64,000 bases of DNA from CAYJLW01 sp964370965 (lineage in GTDB: Bacteria > Actinomycetota > Acidimicrobiia > UBA2766): contig CAYJLW010000006.1 in NCBI GenBank assembly GCA_964370965.1, positions 41,989-105,988 on the forward strand, in the 5' to 3' direction. Below the pieces are notes generated by a model. It was not told the origin of the DNA. It did no database searches and worked only from the letters and a program-made list of their open reading frames with translations. Positions 52,955-61,842 of this stretch are shown one piece after another (the first letter of the stretch is position 1; each line of letters opens with the position of its first letter). The position numbers and the translations under genes were made by a program.

Positions 52955-54168
52955 GCGGCGGCCTCCCATGCCTCGAGCGTGCGCGCCACCCCGGCCTCGG
53001 GGCCGTCGGGATCCGCGACGGCGGCGCTCCCGAGCAGGTGGCAGAAAGGCCGCTCTCCCATCGCCGCCCCGACCGCCCCCACGCTGCGGTACGACATGCC
53101 CCCGCCGATCACCGGCAGTGCCCGCCGGACACCCCCGAGGCGCCCCAGGCACGCGTCGGCAGTGTCGACCACGACGACGTCGTCCTCGAAGATCTTCCCG
53201 GCGACCGCGCCCACCTGCACGAGGTCTCCGCCGGCGAGGCGGGTGAGACCGGCGAGGACAGCCGGGGAGACACCCACTGCGGGTGAGCGGGTGAGGGCCC
53301 CGCTGAGGACCCTGTGGGCGAAGACCGGCACGCCGGCCCGGAGGGCCCCCCATCGCAGCACCTCGAGACCCACGACAAGGGCGTTCAGCATGACGCCGCC
53401 GCAGCCCGTCTCCCGGGCGAGGGCGAGGCGCTCACCGAGGCCGTCGAGATCACCGGTGGCGTTGGGGGCGTAGAGGACGCGGCGGCCCGTCTCGTCCTCG
53501 ACGGCACTGACTGCGGCCCGTACGGCGGCCACCCGTTCGGAGTACCGGCAGAAGGGCGGATCGGTGAGGAGCTCGTCGTCCTTGACGAGGTCGGCGCCGC
53601 CCCGGGCGAGCGCGGCGGCGACGGCCGCGCAACCGCCCGGATCGAGTCCGGTCGAGGGCTTCACGATCGCCCCGAGCACAGGGCGATCGGCGACGCCGAA
53701 GGCGGCCGTCCCGAAGGCGGGTCCGGGGAGCACACCGAGCACGGCGTCACCCAGACCGAGGCCCACGAGACGGCAGGCACCGAACGTGCCCGTCTCGAGC
53801 GTCTCGCCCACGACCATCGTGAGGAGGCCGGGCAGCGTCGTGGCGTTGGCGGCGGGCCAGGCGACGGTCACACGCCCGACTTCGCCTTCGCTCACGCCGG
53901 CCCGCTCGAGGGGGGCCGCCGGCAGCGCGAGACGTGCCCTGCCGGCGACGTCGACGGAGAGCACCTCTCCCCCGACCCGGGCCATGACCGCCTCGGGGGC
54001 CTCGGAGAGCCCGGTGGATTCCTCGACGACGACGTCCTCGGCGGCGGCCGCCAGAGAGGGAGCCCCCTGGAGGACGTACGTGGCCACGACGCGATCCCCC
54101 TCTGCGCGGGTGACACCGTCGCCGGGGCGGGGACGACCGAGCTCGGAGAGGAGGGTGGCGACGCTCAT
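52951..54168 (-). CDS. RuBisCO-like protein (form IV)
   Basis: 405 residues. Shows the RuBisCO large-chain scaffold: LGAIVKPSTGLDP (Lys170; the normal KPKLGL is changed), GGADLVKDDELL (Lys196, Asp198, Glu199, the carbamate and magnesium site), VFAHRVLSGALTRSP, and GGGMSYRSVG in place of the phosphate-binding SGGIH loop. Loss of the second lysine argues against CO2 fixation. Known RuBisCO-like proteins enolise or isomerise methylthioribulose phosphates; the adjacent mtnA makes that substrate. Which reaction it performs cannot be decided here. One base separates its ATG from the SIS gene stop. Confidence 0.88.
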   Translation of the reverse strand: MSVATLLSELGRPRPGDGVTRAEGDRVVATYVLQGAPSLAAAAEDVVVEESTGLSEAPEAVMARVGGEVLSVDVAGRARLALPAAPLERAGVSEGEVGRVTVAWPAANATTLPGLLTMVVGETLETGTFGACRLVGLGLGDAVLGVLPGPAFGTAAFGVADRPVLGAIVKPSTGLDPGGCAAVAAALARGGADLVKDDELLTDPPFCRYSERVAAVRAAVSAVEDETGRRVLYAPNATGDLDGLGERLALARETGCGGVMLNALVVGLEVLRWGALRAGVPVFAHRVLSGALTRSPAVGVSPAVLAGLTRLAGGDLVQVGAVAGKIFEDDVVVVDTADACLGRLGGVRRALPVIGGGMSYRSVGAVGAAMGERPFCHLLGSAAVADPDGPEAGVARTLEAWEAAA

Positions 54169-54169
54169 G

Positions 54170-55222
54170 TCAGCGGGCGAGGGAGTCCTTGAGGCGCTGG
54201 ATCACCTCGACCGGACCGGGATCGACCCCTTCCCCGGCGGCGAGCCAGAGGCTCACAAGATCTCCGACGGCGACGAGCTCGTAGAGGACACCGAGACGGG
54301 TGGCAGCCTCGGCACGGATCTCGACGACGTCGGCGACGGTCTCCTCGACGAGCTCCCGGGTGATCTCGAAGCGCCGGGATATCTGCGGGTGCTCGAGGTT
54401 GTGGCGGAGCTCCACGACGACGATCGCCTGCCTCGTGAGGTCGCCGTTCACGCCCCAGCCCACGACCTCGTTGTGGTCGAGCTCCGGGTAGGAGTGCCAG
54501 AAGGCGGCCGCCTTCGCGTTCTCGTTGATCTGGCACTTCCAGCGGTACGCGGCAACCGCGGCCGGTCCCTCGGAGCCGTACACGAGCGGGATCCGCCGGT
54601 CGAGCACGTGAGCCACGTGGCGGGCCCGGTTCCGGGCGGGGTCGGCGTCCGGGAGGAGGGCGGGGACGACGGCTTCGAGGCGCCCGACGGCGTCGGCGAC
54701 CTCCTCCGCGGCGCCCGGGAGAATCCCCAGACGGCCGGCCACGACGACGAGGGGCAGGGAGAGCGCGGCGACCATGGCCCGGGGCTGGCCACCGGGGGGG
54801 ACGGCCACGACGGGAAACCCCGCCTCGGCTCCGAGACGGGAGAGCGTGCCGCTGGACGCCGAGACACCGACGATCCGGGCGCCGCGCGCCACGGCCGCCC
54901 TCGTGGCTGCGAGGGTCTCTTCGGTGTCCCCGGAGCAGGACACGGCGCAGACGAGGGTGTCCGGGCCCACCCAGGCAGGCAGGTCGTAACCCCGGTGCAC
55001 GAGAACCGGGACGGGAGCCCGGTTCGCCGCCGTGGCAACGAGGATGTCACCGGCTATCGCGGACCCGCCCATGCCGAGCGCGAGCAGCGCCGTGACGCCG
55101 TCCCCGGAGGGAAGGCCGTCGACGGCCCCGGCGGTTTCCACGGCGGCGCGAGCCTGGGACGGGAGGCCCGCCGCCAGGTCCCACATCCCGACGGAGTCGA
55201 GCACGCCCACCGCGCCGCTCAC
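54170..55222 (-). CDS. SIS-domain phosphoglucose/phosphomannose isomerase-like protein
   Basis: 350 residues from a GTG overlapping the phosphomannomutase stop (GTGA). Two SIS domains: LLALGMGGSAIAGDIL and VCAVSCSGDTEETLAATRAA in the first, RIPLVYGSEGPAAVAAYRWKCQINENAKA and PELDHNEVVGW in the second. The last motifs are those of the bifunctional PGI/PMI group. In mycobacteria the equivalent gene (Rv3256c) also follows manB, so mannose/fructose-phosphate supply for glycoconjugates is likely. Confidence 0.86.
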   Translation of the reverse strand: MSGAVGVLDSVGMWDLAAGLPSQARAAVETAGAVDGLPSGDGVTALLALGMGGSAIAGDILVATAANRAPVPVLVHRGYDLPAWVGPDTLVCAVSCSGDTEETLAATRAAVARGARIVGVSASSGTLSRLGAEAGFPVVAVPPGGQPRAMVAALSLPLVVVAGRLGILPGAAEEVADAVGRLEAVVPALLPDADPARNRARHVAHVLDRRIPLVYGSEGPAAVAAYRWKCQINENAKAAAFWHSYPELDHNEVVGWGVNGDLTRQAIVVVELRHNLEHPQISRRFEITRELVEETVADVVEIRAEAATRLGVLYELVAVGDLVSLWLAAGEGVDPGPVEVIQRLKDSLAR

Positions 55223-56562
55223 TCGCCCTGGGCGACGGCGAGCACGCCGGGCAGCTTCTCGTCCAGAAGGCCGGTGTCGTCCGCCTCGAGGTTGAGGCGC
55301 AACAGGGGCTCGGTGTTGGAGGGCCGCAGGTTGAACCACCACGTGGGGTACGTGATCGTGAGGCCGTCGGTCCAGTCGGCTTCGCCGTCGTCGAAGTGGG
55401 CGGCCACCTTTTCCATGACGGCCAGCGGGTCGCCGACCTTGAAGTTGATCTCGCCCGAGGCGACGTAGCGCTCCAGGGGCTTGCGCAGACCCGAGAGCGG
55501 GGCGCCAGCGAGGCTGAGCTGCTCCAGGATGAGGAGAGCCGCGATGAGCCCGGAGTCCGCCCGGTAGTTGTCGCGGAAGTAGTAGTGCCCGGAGTGCTCG
55601 CCGGCGAAGATGGCGCCGGTGTCGGCCATGAGCTTCTTGATGAAGCTGTGGCCCACCCTGCTGCGCACCGGGTCGCCGCCGCACTCGCGCACCACCTCGG
55701 GGACGGATCGGGAGCAGATCAGGTTGTGGATGACCTTCTCGCCCGGGTTGCGTGAGAGGATCCCTTTGGCGACGAGCGCTGTCGTGGTGGAACCGGAGAG
55801 GGGTTCGCCCTTGTCGTCGATGAGGAAGACGCGATCGGCGTCGCCGTCGAACGCGAGCCCGACGTCGGCCTGCTCGCGGCCAAGGGCGTCGCGGAGGTCG
55901 CGGAGGTTCTCGATCTGGATGGGATCGGCGGGGTGGTTGGGGAAGGTCCCGTCGAGCTCGAAGTACAGCGGGACGACCTCGAAGGGGAGACGGTCGAAGA
56001 CCGGGGGCACGACAAGACCGCCCATGCCGTTGCCACAGTCGATGACGACCTTGAGGGGCCGTAACGAGTCGACGTCGACGAAGGAGATCACGTGGCGGGC
56101 GTATGCGTCGAGAAGGTCCTGGCGGGAGACGACGCCCTTGCTCACGGCGGGCGGGAACTCGCCCCGCTCCACGGTCGCCTTCACGTCCCGGAGGCCGGTG
56201 TCCTGGCCCACGGGGGCCGCCTCGGCGAGACAGAGCTTGATCCCGTTGAATTCCGCCGGGTTGTGGCTGGCGGTGAACATCGCCCCCGGCGCCTTCAGGA
56301 CGCCGGAGGCGAAGTAGAGGAGGTCTGTGGAGCAGAGGCCGAGGTCGATGACGTCGTCGCCGCGGTCGGTGGCTCCGTCGATGAACGCCGCAGCCAGCGA
56401 AGGCGAGGACGTGCGCATGTCACGACCCACCACGAGGCGACCCGAAAGCGTGAAATCGGCATAGGCCCAGCCGATGCGACGGACGGTGTCCTCGTCGATC
56501 TCGCCGGGGTAGACGCCCCTGATGTCGTAGGCCTTGAAGATGGTGTCGAGGGACAAGCGCAC
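55219..56562 (-). CDS. manB: Phosphomannomutase/phosphoglucomutase
   Basis: 447 residues, GTG start. Phosphoserine Ser99 in MFTASHNPAEFNG, magnesium site GLAFDGDADRVFLID, sugar-binding GEHSGHYYFRDNY and phosphate-binding LRPSNTEPLLRL, the four signature blocks in order. Makes mannose-1-phosphate for GDP-mannose, or glucose-1-phosphate. First of four coupled genes ending at mtnA. Confidence 0.91.
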   Translation of the reverse strand: MRLSLDTIFKAYDIRGVYPGEIDEDTVRRIGWAYADFTLSGRLVVGRDMRTSSPSLAAAFIDGATDRGDDVIDLGLCSTDLLYFASGVLKAPGAMFTASHNPAEFNGIKLCLAEAAPVGQDTGLRDVKATVERGEFPPAVSKGVVSRQDLLDAYARHVISFVDVDSLRPLKVVIDCGNGMGGLVVPPVFDRLPFEVVPLYFELDGTFPNHPADPIQIENLRDLRDALGREQADVGLAFDGDADRVFLIDDKGEPLSGSTTTALVAKGILSRNPGEKVIHNLICSRSVPEVVRECGGDPVRSRVGHSFIKKLMADTGAIFAGEHSGHYYFRDNYRADSGLIAALLILEQLSLAGAPLSGLRKPLERYVASGEINFKVGDPLAVMEKVAAHFDDGEADWTDGLTITYPTWWFNLRPSNTEPLLRLNLEADDTGLLDEKLPGVLAVAQGE

Positions 56563-56572
56563 TCCGAGTCGT

Positions 56573-56632
56573 GGCTGGGCGGGCTCGCTGGCTGGCTGGG
56601 CGGGCTGGCTGCTCGGCCCTGGGAAGCTACTA
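56573..56632. repeat. Short tandem repeat (GGCTGGGCGGGCTCGCT-like)
   Basis: Several imperfect copies of GGCTGGCTGGGCGGGCT stand between the zinc-ribbon gene and the phosphomannomutase start. Probably slippage-prone; no gene. Confidence 0.5.
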
Positions 56633-56663
56633 CTCGGCTGGGCGCCCGACAGGATCCGGGAGG

Positions 56664-56897
56664 TCAGGCCGTGCGCACGATCGTACCTCTGGCCACGGAA
56701 CGGCGTCCGGCGTTGGCCCCCCTCGGCACGGCGGCTCGGCCGAGAACGTCGTCGAGGGTGAGGAGGTCACCGCTGCCCGCCTGCTGCCACCAGCGGTACT
56801 CGCAGGCGTGGCACGAGTGGAAGTTCACGTGTTCCTCGCTGTGGAGAGTGATCTGGATCTCGATCACTTCGGTCGAACCACAGTTGGGGCAGCTCAT
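56664..56897 (-). CDS. Small zinc-ribbon protein
   Basis: 77 residues, ATG 4 bases after GGGAGG. Two CxxC knuckles (MSCPNCGSTEV and FHSCHACEYRWW) form a zinc ribbon; the tail (LLTLDDVLGRAAVPRG) is basic. The CxxC...EYRWW pattern resembles TFIIS/RNA-polymerase-subunit ribbons. Function unknown. Confidence 0.75.
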   Translation of the reverse strand: MSCPNCGSTEVIEIQITLHSEEHVNFHSCHACEYRWWQQAGSGDLLTLDDVLGRAAVPRGANAGRRSVARGTIVRTA

Positions 56898-57015
56898 AGT
56901 GCCTCCCTGGCAGACGTCCCTCATCCCCCATCGGCACCTTCCGTGCGGACTTGAGCGATACGAACTGAAGTTGTCCACACGTTGACGAAACACCCTCTGG
57001 GGGCTGGACGCCCCG

Positions 57016-57783
57016 TCAGGCGAAGAGAAGGACGGCGACACCGACGGCGTTGTTCACCACGTGCGCCGCCAGCGGGGCGAGCAGGCTCGCCGTGCGCAGC
57101 CGGACGACGGCGAGGCCGACGCCGAAGGCGAACAGGAGCGGCATCGCGGACGGGTTCGAGAAGTGCTCCGCCGCCCACACCAACGACACGACGACGACCG
57201 CGACCCAGGGCGCCCGCACTCGCGGGGAGAGGACGGAGAGGAGGAAGCCGCGGTGGAACAGTTCCTCCCCGAGCGGTGCGGCCACGAGGGCCGTGATCGT
57301 GAGCATGACTGCCAGGAACGGCGACTCGCGACCGCCGGCGAAGGGAGCGAGGAGATCCGAGTTCAGGTGCAGGGCGCGCAGGAGCATCCCGTAGGGCACG
57401 CCGAGGACGAGGATCCCGCCTGCCACGAGGACGCCGAGGCCGACGTCACGCGCTGCCCGCCTCCCCCGGGGGAAGCGCCACCCGATGTCGGCGAGTTCGA
57501 GGGAGCAACGGCGCGTGGCCCAGACGGTCCCGGAGGCGAGGAGGATGCCCAGGATCGGCCCGGCAGCGATCGCCACCTCCGTGGCGAGGTCCTCCCGGGA
57601 CCCGGCCCGCCCGAAGGCGAGGAAGATCCCCGCCACGACGGTGGGGGCGAAGAACGCGACGCCGAAGACGACGAGGGCGTAGAGCGGCCAGGCGTCGGCC
57701 TCCGGTCGGCCGGCGCCCGGGGACTCCCCTGGATCGCCTCCGGACGGCTCCACTTCGGGAACGGGGCCCCTGGCGTCGTTCAC
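57016..57783 (-). CDS. CPBP-family intramembrane metalloprotease (Abi/CAAX type)
   Basis: 255 residues from a GTG overlapping the previous stop (GTGA). Seven to eight helices. Motif 1 is PLGEELFHRGFLLSVL (Glu-Glu...Arg), motif 2 is WAAEHFSNP and motif 3 is HVVNNAVGVAVL, the metal ligands of the CPBP family. These cut peptides in the membrane, for example in bacteriocin self-immunity or signal processing. Partner unknown. Confidence 0.87.
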   Translation of the reverse strand: MNDARGPVPEVEPSGGDPGESPGAGRPEADAWPLYALVVFGVAFFAPTVVAGIFLAFGRAGSREDLATEVAIAAGPILGILLASGTVWATRRCSLELADIGWRFPRGRRAARDVGLGVLVAGGILVLGVPYGMLLRALHLNSDLLAPFAGGRESPFLAVMLTITALVAAPLGEELFHRGFLLSVLSPRVRAPWVAVVVVSLVWAAEHFSNPSAMPLLFAFGVGLAVVRLRTASLLAPLAAHVVNNAVGVAVLLFA

Positions 57784-58067
57784 ACTTCGACGCCCTCGGG
57801 GAGCTCCTTGCCCACGTACCGGGAACGGAGGCGGCCGTCCTCGCGCCAGTAGGCGTACCAGTAGGGCCCGTGCGGGCACCGAGTGCAGCCTTCCTTGCCG
57901 CAGCGCACATGCTGGCGGCGGTAGTGCACCCGGGCACGGGGAGGCTCGGCGGGCGCCGGGAAACGGGGTCCTTCGGAGTCCAGGAGGAGTCCCTGCAGGA
58001 CGATCATGAGCCGCCGGAGCTCGTACTCGTCGAGGGAGCGCAGGGAGCGCAGGAGGTTCTTGTCCAT
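57780..58067 (-). CDS. DUF6788-like small Cys-rich protein
   Basis: 95 residues. RRQHVRCGKEGCTRCPHGPYWYAYWRE followed by RSRYVGKELP is the conserved core with three or four cysteines, probably metal-binding, ahead of a Tyr/Trp beta hairpin. The N-terminal half is a helix (LLRSLRSLDEYELRRLM). The family is scattered on plasmids and chromosomes; function unknown. Coupled to the CPBP gene. Confidence 0.65.
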   Translation of the reverse strand: MDKNLLRSLRSLDEYELRRLMIVLQGLLLDSEGPRFPAPAEPPRARVHYRRQHVRCGKEGCTRCPHGPYWYAYWREDGRLRSRYVGKELPEGVEV

Positions 58068-58121
58068 CGGAGCCTGAAGGCTACCTGGGTCCCTGGGGCG
58101 GGCCGCCTGCGCCGGTCGCCC

Positions 58122-58709
58122 TCAGGGGCCGGGCTGCACGGAAGTGTCCCCGTCGACGTCCCAGGCGGCCCCGGCTTCGCCGAAGACCTCGATGTGGATC
58201 TCCTCGGTGAGGTCCGACGAGAGGTCGTGGGCCAGGTCGTCGGGAAGGACGACGTCGCCCGTCGCCGGAGGTGGGTGCGGGGGGGGTGGGGCGCCCTCGT
58301 CGAGCGGCTCGCCGAAAGCATCCTCCGCCATGAGGTCGAGATGGGCCTCGATCTCGGCGAGGCGGGCGGTGACGTCGGCGGGTTCCGCTCCGGCTGCGAG
58401 GTCGACAGGGCCGCTGGGGTGCTCCTCGAGGGGTACGGGCACGGGCCGGGGTCCTGGAACACGCCGGGGTGGAACGGGCTCTTCGCACGTGGCGAAGAGC
58501 GGGGGGGTGTCGGAGCGCCGGTCCAGGAGCTGCCAGCCCAGCGGGGCCGAGAACCGTTCTGCGTGGCGCACACAGAAGTCGAAGGCCCGGCTTCCGGATT
58601 CGATCAAGTCGTCGAGCCACACGGTTCGCTCGCCGTAGTCGAAGGACAGGGAGAACGCAGCCGGGCTCTCGCAGACCTGCTTGACACACACACGGATCGT
58701 CGCGTCCAC
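58122..58709 (-). CDS. DUF3499-family protein
   Basis: 195 residues. The N-terminal 75 residues (CVKQVCESPAAFSLSFDYGE, then RAFDFCVRHAERFSAPLGW) match DUF3499, with a C-x4-C...C-x2-H set that probably binds zinc. The remainder is a Pro/Glu-rich linker and an acidic tail. In mycobacteria the DUF3499 gene (Rv3258c) neighbours manB, and the same neighbourhood is kept here with four small genes inserted. Confidence 0.72.
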   Translation of the reverse strand: MDATIRVCVKQVCESPAAFSLSFDYGERTVWLDDLIESGSRAFDFCVRHAERFSAPLGWQLLDRRSDTPPLFATCEEPVPPRRVPGPRPVPVPLEEHPSGPVDLAAGAEPADVTARLAEIEAHLDLMAEDAFGEPLDEGAPPPPHPPPATGDVVLPDDLAHDLSSDLTEEIHIEVFGEAGAAWDVDGDTSVQPGP

Positions 58710-58774
58710 GGCGGGAGGCTACGGGGGACGGCGGAGAAAAACAAGGATCGCGGGAGCGCTCCGTCGGTGGCCCC

Positions 58775-59920
58775 TCAGGCGACCGCTTCCAGGGAGGGAA
58801 TGCCGACCGCCGCCGGGCCTCCCCTCCTGACGAAGGGCCAGAGCCGGCGAGGTCTCCCGGCGCCGGCGTCCTCCACCCAGCCGAATGCCAGAACGGCGGC
58901 GGCGCAGCCCGCGAGGACGACCAGGAGGCGGGCGAGTGGCTCGACCCCGGACCACGCGGTCATCCCCTTCACGGGAGCGCTCGCCGCCACCCAGATGACC
59001 GGCACATGCCAGAGGTAGACGGTCAAGGCCCGCGCGTTGACGAAATTGACCAGAGGCGACAGCACCCGGCCGGCAGCCAGACGCCCCAGAGGTGCCTCCA
59101 GAGCCAGGAATGCGCACAGCCAGGCGAGGCCGACGAGGAGATGAGTGGCAGGGGAGGAGTTGACGACACCGAGGGGCAGGGCCGTGGCCGCACCCGCGCC
59201 CAGGATCCAGACGGCGGCGCCCAGCGCGAAGGCGAAGGCCGCTTCCCATCGTCGGCGCACCGCCATGGCGGAGAAGACGCCGTCTCTGTAGGCGAACCCG
59301 AGGAACCAGAAGACGCCGAACAACGCCATGTCCGTGAGATAGGGCGCGACGCTGTGACCGGACGCCATCAGCGCTTGGACGAGGACCACCCCGGCGAGAG
59401 GCACGGCCAGGCAGGCGACAGGAAGGCGCCGGAACGCCCACCGGAGGAGTGGTGACAGCAAGAGAAGGTGGAGGTAGGCCCTCACATACCAGAGCGCCGC
59501 CCACCAGGCCGAACCCGCTGCCGGCCCCCGCGGGCGCGCAACGGGGAAGACCCATCCCAGAAGGTGCCTCCCCCGGAGCGCGTAGTCCTGAGTGCCCGGG
59601 TGCCAGAGCGCCGCGACGCACATGACGGAAAGGGCGACTGCCCCGAACGCCCAGAGGGGCACCAACAGCCGGCGCAGTCGACGTCCGATGAAGGCCGACG
59701 ACCCGGCGCGCTCCAGCGAGGCAGCTGCGAGAGCCCCCCCGCAGAAGAACATCGCCGGCATCGCGGCCACGAAGAAGGACAGGACACGGGCGCCATAGGT
59801 GTGCATCAGCACGACGCGCACGATGGCGATCGCGCGGACGGCGTCGAGGAACGGACTCCGGGCGCTCGCGGGTGCGGGCGCCACGATGCAGGAGACGCGG
59901 GCTCTACTCGGCGACGCCAT
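58775..59920 (-). CDS. Membrane acyltransferase (acyltransferase-3 family)
   Basis: 381 residues with about ten helices. The conserved start RSPFLDAVRAIAIVRVVLMH holds the catalytic Arg/His region; FIGRRLRRLLVPLWAF and WYVRAYLHLLLLSPLL are family segments. Members O-acetylate or acylate surface polysaccharides and glycolipids. The target is unknown. The C-terminus (RRGGPAAVGIPSLEAVA) is short. Confidence 0.85.
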   Translation of the reverse strand: MASPSRARVSCIVAPAPASARSPFLDAVRAIAIVRVVLMHTYGARVLSFFVAAMPAMFFCGGALAAASLERAGSSAFIGRRLRRLLVPLWAFGAVALSVMCVAALWHPGTQDYALRGRHLLGWVFPVARPRGPAAGSAWWAALWYVRAYLHLLLLSPLLRWAFRRLPVACLAVPLAGVVLVQALMASGHSVAPYLTDMALFGVFWFLGFAYRDGVFSAMAVRRRWEAAFAFALGAAVWILGAGAATALPLGVVNSSPATHLLVGLAWLCAFLALEAPLGRLAAGRVLSPLVNFVNARALTVYLWHVPVIWVAASAPVKGMTAWSGVEPLARLLVVLAGCAAAVLAFGWVEDAGAGRPRRLWPFVRRGGPAAVGIPSLEAVA

Positions 59921-60091
59921 GGCAGGGGATCCTAACCCCCGCTGTCAAGCTTGCCAAAGATCGCCAGGAACCGCGTCTTATGTAGCGCGATGATGGGTAA
60001 GACACCGCGCCGCCACAGGTGCGGACGACGAGGGGCCGGCCGGTCGGTGGCGGGTGCCTCCGGGTCGCGCGAACCCCCCGCTCACCAGGGA

Positions 60092-60187
60092 GACAAAGAA
60101 GAAGAGGGGTCCCGCAGAACCCCTCTCCAGACATACATGTACCCCGAACAGACCTGCAGATCTCTCTGCTTGCCCGTTCGGGGTACC
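60092..60187 (-). ncRNA. Candidate small RNA or leader with own promoter and terminator
   Basis: A complete sigma-70-type unit on the minus strand. The transcript would begin near 60187 with a long hairpin: arms GTACCCCGAAC (60139-60149) and GTTCGGGGTAC (60176-60186) pair perfectly over 11 bp, with an inner GCAGA/TCTGC stem. It ends in a terminator (AGAGGGGT/ACCCCTCT) followed by TCTTCTTTG. The stretch is AT-richer than its surroundings and lacks coding bias. It matches none of the classes I can recall (4.5S, 6S, 6C, tmRNA, RNase P). It might instead be an attenuated leader of the acyltransferase gene 170 bases downstream. Confidence 0.5.
60103..60126 (-). terminator. Intrinsic terminator with T-rich tail
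   Basis: Minus-strand stem AGAGGGGT/ACCCCTCT followed by TCTTCTTTG, one of the few classical intrinsic terminators in the window. It ends the candidate small RNA and can also stop the L,D-transpeptidase transcript. Confidence 0.65.
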
Positions 60188-60192
60188 AGATC

Positions 60193-60221
60193 AATATACA
60201 CCAGGGCCTTCGAGATGTAAA
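60193..60221 (-). promoter_or_regulatory. Consensus-like sigma-70 promoter
   Basis: Minus strand -35 TTTACA (60216-60221), 17-base spacer, -10 TATATT (60193-60198). Directly upstream TTGGTAAAGATTGCCAA (60233-60249) is a near-palindrome that could be an operator. The rest of the 59921-60347 interval holds no gene. Confidence 0.6.
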
Positions 60222-60347
60222 GCGATTCCCGATTGGCAATCTTTACCAATACCTCGACGTCGCCCCCGTGGGAAACGATCCCAGGGGGTGCGTGGACATC
60301 CGAGATCACCAGGAGCGGCGCCTCCGGCGGCCTCGTGAGGTCCGGGC

Positions 60348-61619
60348 TCAGACGATGATGGCGGGCGTGCCCACCTTGACCTGGTCGAAGAGCTCGATCA
60401 CGTCTTTGGGTGCCATGCGGATGCAGCCGTGGGAGGCGTTCGAACCCAGGGAGCCTATGTTGTTCGTGCCGTGGATGCGGATGCCGGAGGCGTTCAAGTC
60501 CAACGCGCGGGGGCCCAGCGGGTTGCCGGCCCCAGGGCCGATGCTCTTGGGCATCCCTGCACCCCAACCGTTCGGCGCGGGATTCACCCAGGTCGGGTTC
60601 TTGCGCTTGTTCACGATCTTCCAGTGGCCCTTGGGCGTCGGGAACCCCCCAGAACCCGTGGCCACCGTGTATGTCTTGACGAGCTGCATGCCGTCGTAGT
60701 GCCAGAGCCGGTTCTCCTTGCGGCTGATGAGGAGGATGTGGCCGATGTTCGTCTCGGTCACCTGGGGCTGCACCACGGCGACCGGGAGCTCGACCGTGCG
60801 CTCCTGGCCCCTCAGCGCCCAGCCATGGGCGCCGTTCGAGACGAGCTTGGCGGCGCCGGCCACGTCGAGCGTGCGGCCGGTCTGGGACTTCGTGAGCACC
60901 AGGTTCCCGCTCGAGACGTCGATCTGGGTGTCCTTGGCGGGCCGGTCGATCTTGGACTGCGCATCGCGGACGAAGGCGTCGACCTTGGCCGGGTCGACGG
61001 CATAATCGACGTGGACGTCGACGTGCAGGGGCTTGTCCAGGAGCCGGTGATAGGTCCGCACGAAGGGGCCCGTGATCGTCTCGAACCCGAAACCGGTGGC
61101 GCCCTTGCCCTGACGAGCCCGGGCCACGGTGTCATCGATGTTGGCCCGCAGGCCGAGATCCCCGAGGGTGGCGGAAACCTGCTCGGTCTCGCCCGTGAAG
61201 GTGATCTTCACCTGCTCCTTCTGCGCCAGCCCGTCGTTGAGCTTCGCCGTGGCATCGACGGTGCTGAGCTTGCCCACGCCAAGGCCGTCGACGGTGACGC
61301 CGGGGAGGATCCGGTCCATCTGCACGCGGTCGAAGACGCCCACGGCCACGAGGAGCGCCAGCACGACCCCGCCCAAGATCGTGAGCACGAGGTGACGGCG
61401 GAAGAATCCCCGTCTCTTGGTCTCGGCGGGCGCCCAGGGGGGGGGAGGCGGCAGCGTGGACAGCTTCGGGACCACGACTGGGGAGGTGGTGACGTTCACG
61501 ACCGCCGTCGCAGTGGTCAGGGGCGGGGCCAGGGTGGCAGTGCCACCCGACGGTGCCGGAGGCGCGGCGACACCCCCCGGTGCCGAATCTGTGGGCTTGG
61601 TTCTGCGGATCCAGCTCAT
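60348..61619 (-). CDS. L,D-transpeptidase (YkuD) with N-terminal membrane anchor
   Basis: 423 residues. A cytoplasmic Pro-rich segment (1-70), one membrane helix (LVLTILGGVVLALLVAVGVF), then two copies of the PG_binding_4-type domain (LSTVDATAKLNDGLAQ and FVRDAQSKIDRPAKD regions), then the YkuD domain: ILLISRKENRLWHYDG, TGSGGFPTPKGHWKI and the catalytic IHGTNNIGSLGSNASHGCIRM (His and Cys). It makes 3-3 cross-links or attaches proteins to peptidoglycan outside the membrane. Divergent from ftsH; the 220-bp interval must hold both promoters. Confidence 0.9.
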   Translation of the reverse strand: MSWIRRTKPTDSAPGGVAAPPAPSGGTATLAPPLTTATAVVNVTTSPVVVPKLSTLPPPPPWAPAETKRRGFFRRHLVLTILGGVVLALLVAVGVFDRVQMDRILPGVTVDGLGVGKLSTVDATAKLNDGLAQKEQVKITFTGETEQVSATLGDLGLRANIDDTVARARQGKGATGFGFETITGPFVRTYHRLLDKPLHVDVHVDYAVDPAKVDAFVRDAQSKIDRPAKDTQIDVSSGNLVLTKSQTGRTLDVAGAAKLVSNGAHGWALRGQERTVELPVAVVQPQVTETNIGHILLISRKENRLWHYDGMQLVKTYTVATGSGGFPTPKGHWKIVNKRKNPTWVNPAPNGWGAGMPKSIGPGAGNPLGPRALDLNASGIRIHGTNNIGSLGSNASHGCIRMAPKDVIELFDQVKVGTPAIIV

Positions 61620-61842
61620 AGGTACTACCCCTACCGCCAGTTGACACACATCTCTCGGCCGCCCTGTGCCGAAACCGAAGTCGGAAGCTTAGCAGCAGTC
61701 CGGATTCTTCCAGATTCGGCGAGGAGGCCGACGGATGTCCCTCACACTCATAGACTGACGGCACACGCCTGCAGTGCCTTACAGGCGGGAGGACGAAAAC
61801 GTTCTCCGAAAGGTTCCCTCCCACCCGACCGAAAGGACCTGG

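Noticed and set aside
60082..60347. Extension of the L,D-transpeptidase frame region as a coding sequence
   Set aside because: The transpeptidase stops at 60348; the next frame has no coding bias and overlaps the promoter and hairpins of the candidate small RNA.
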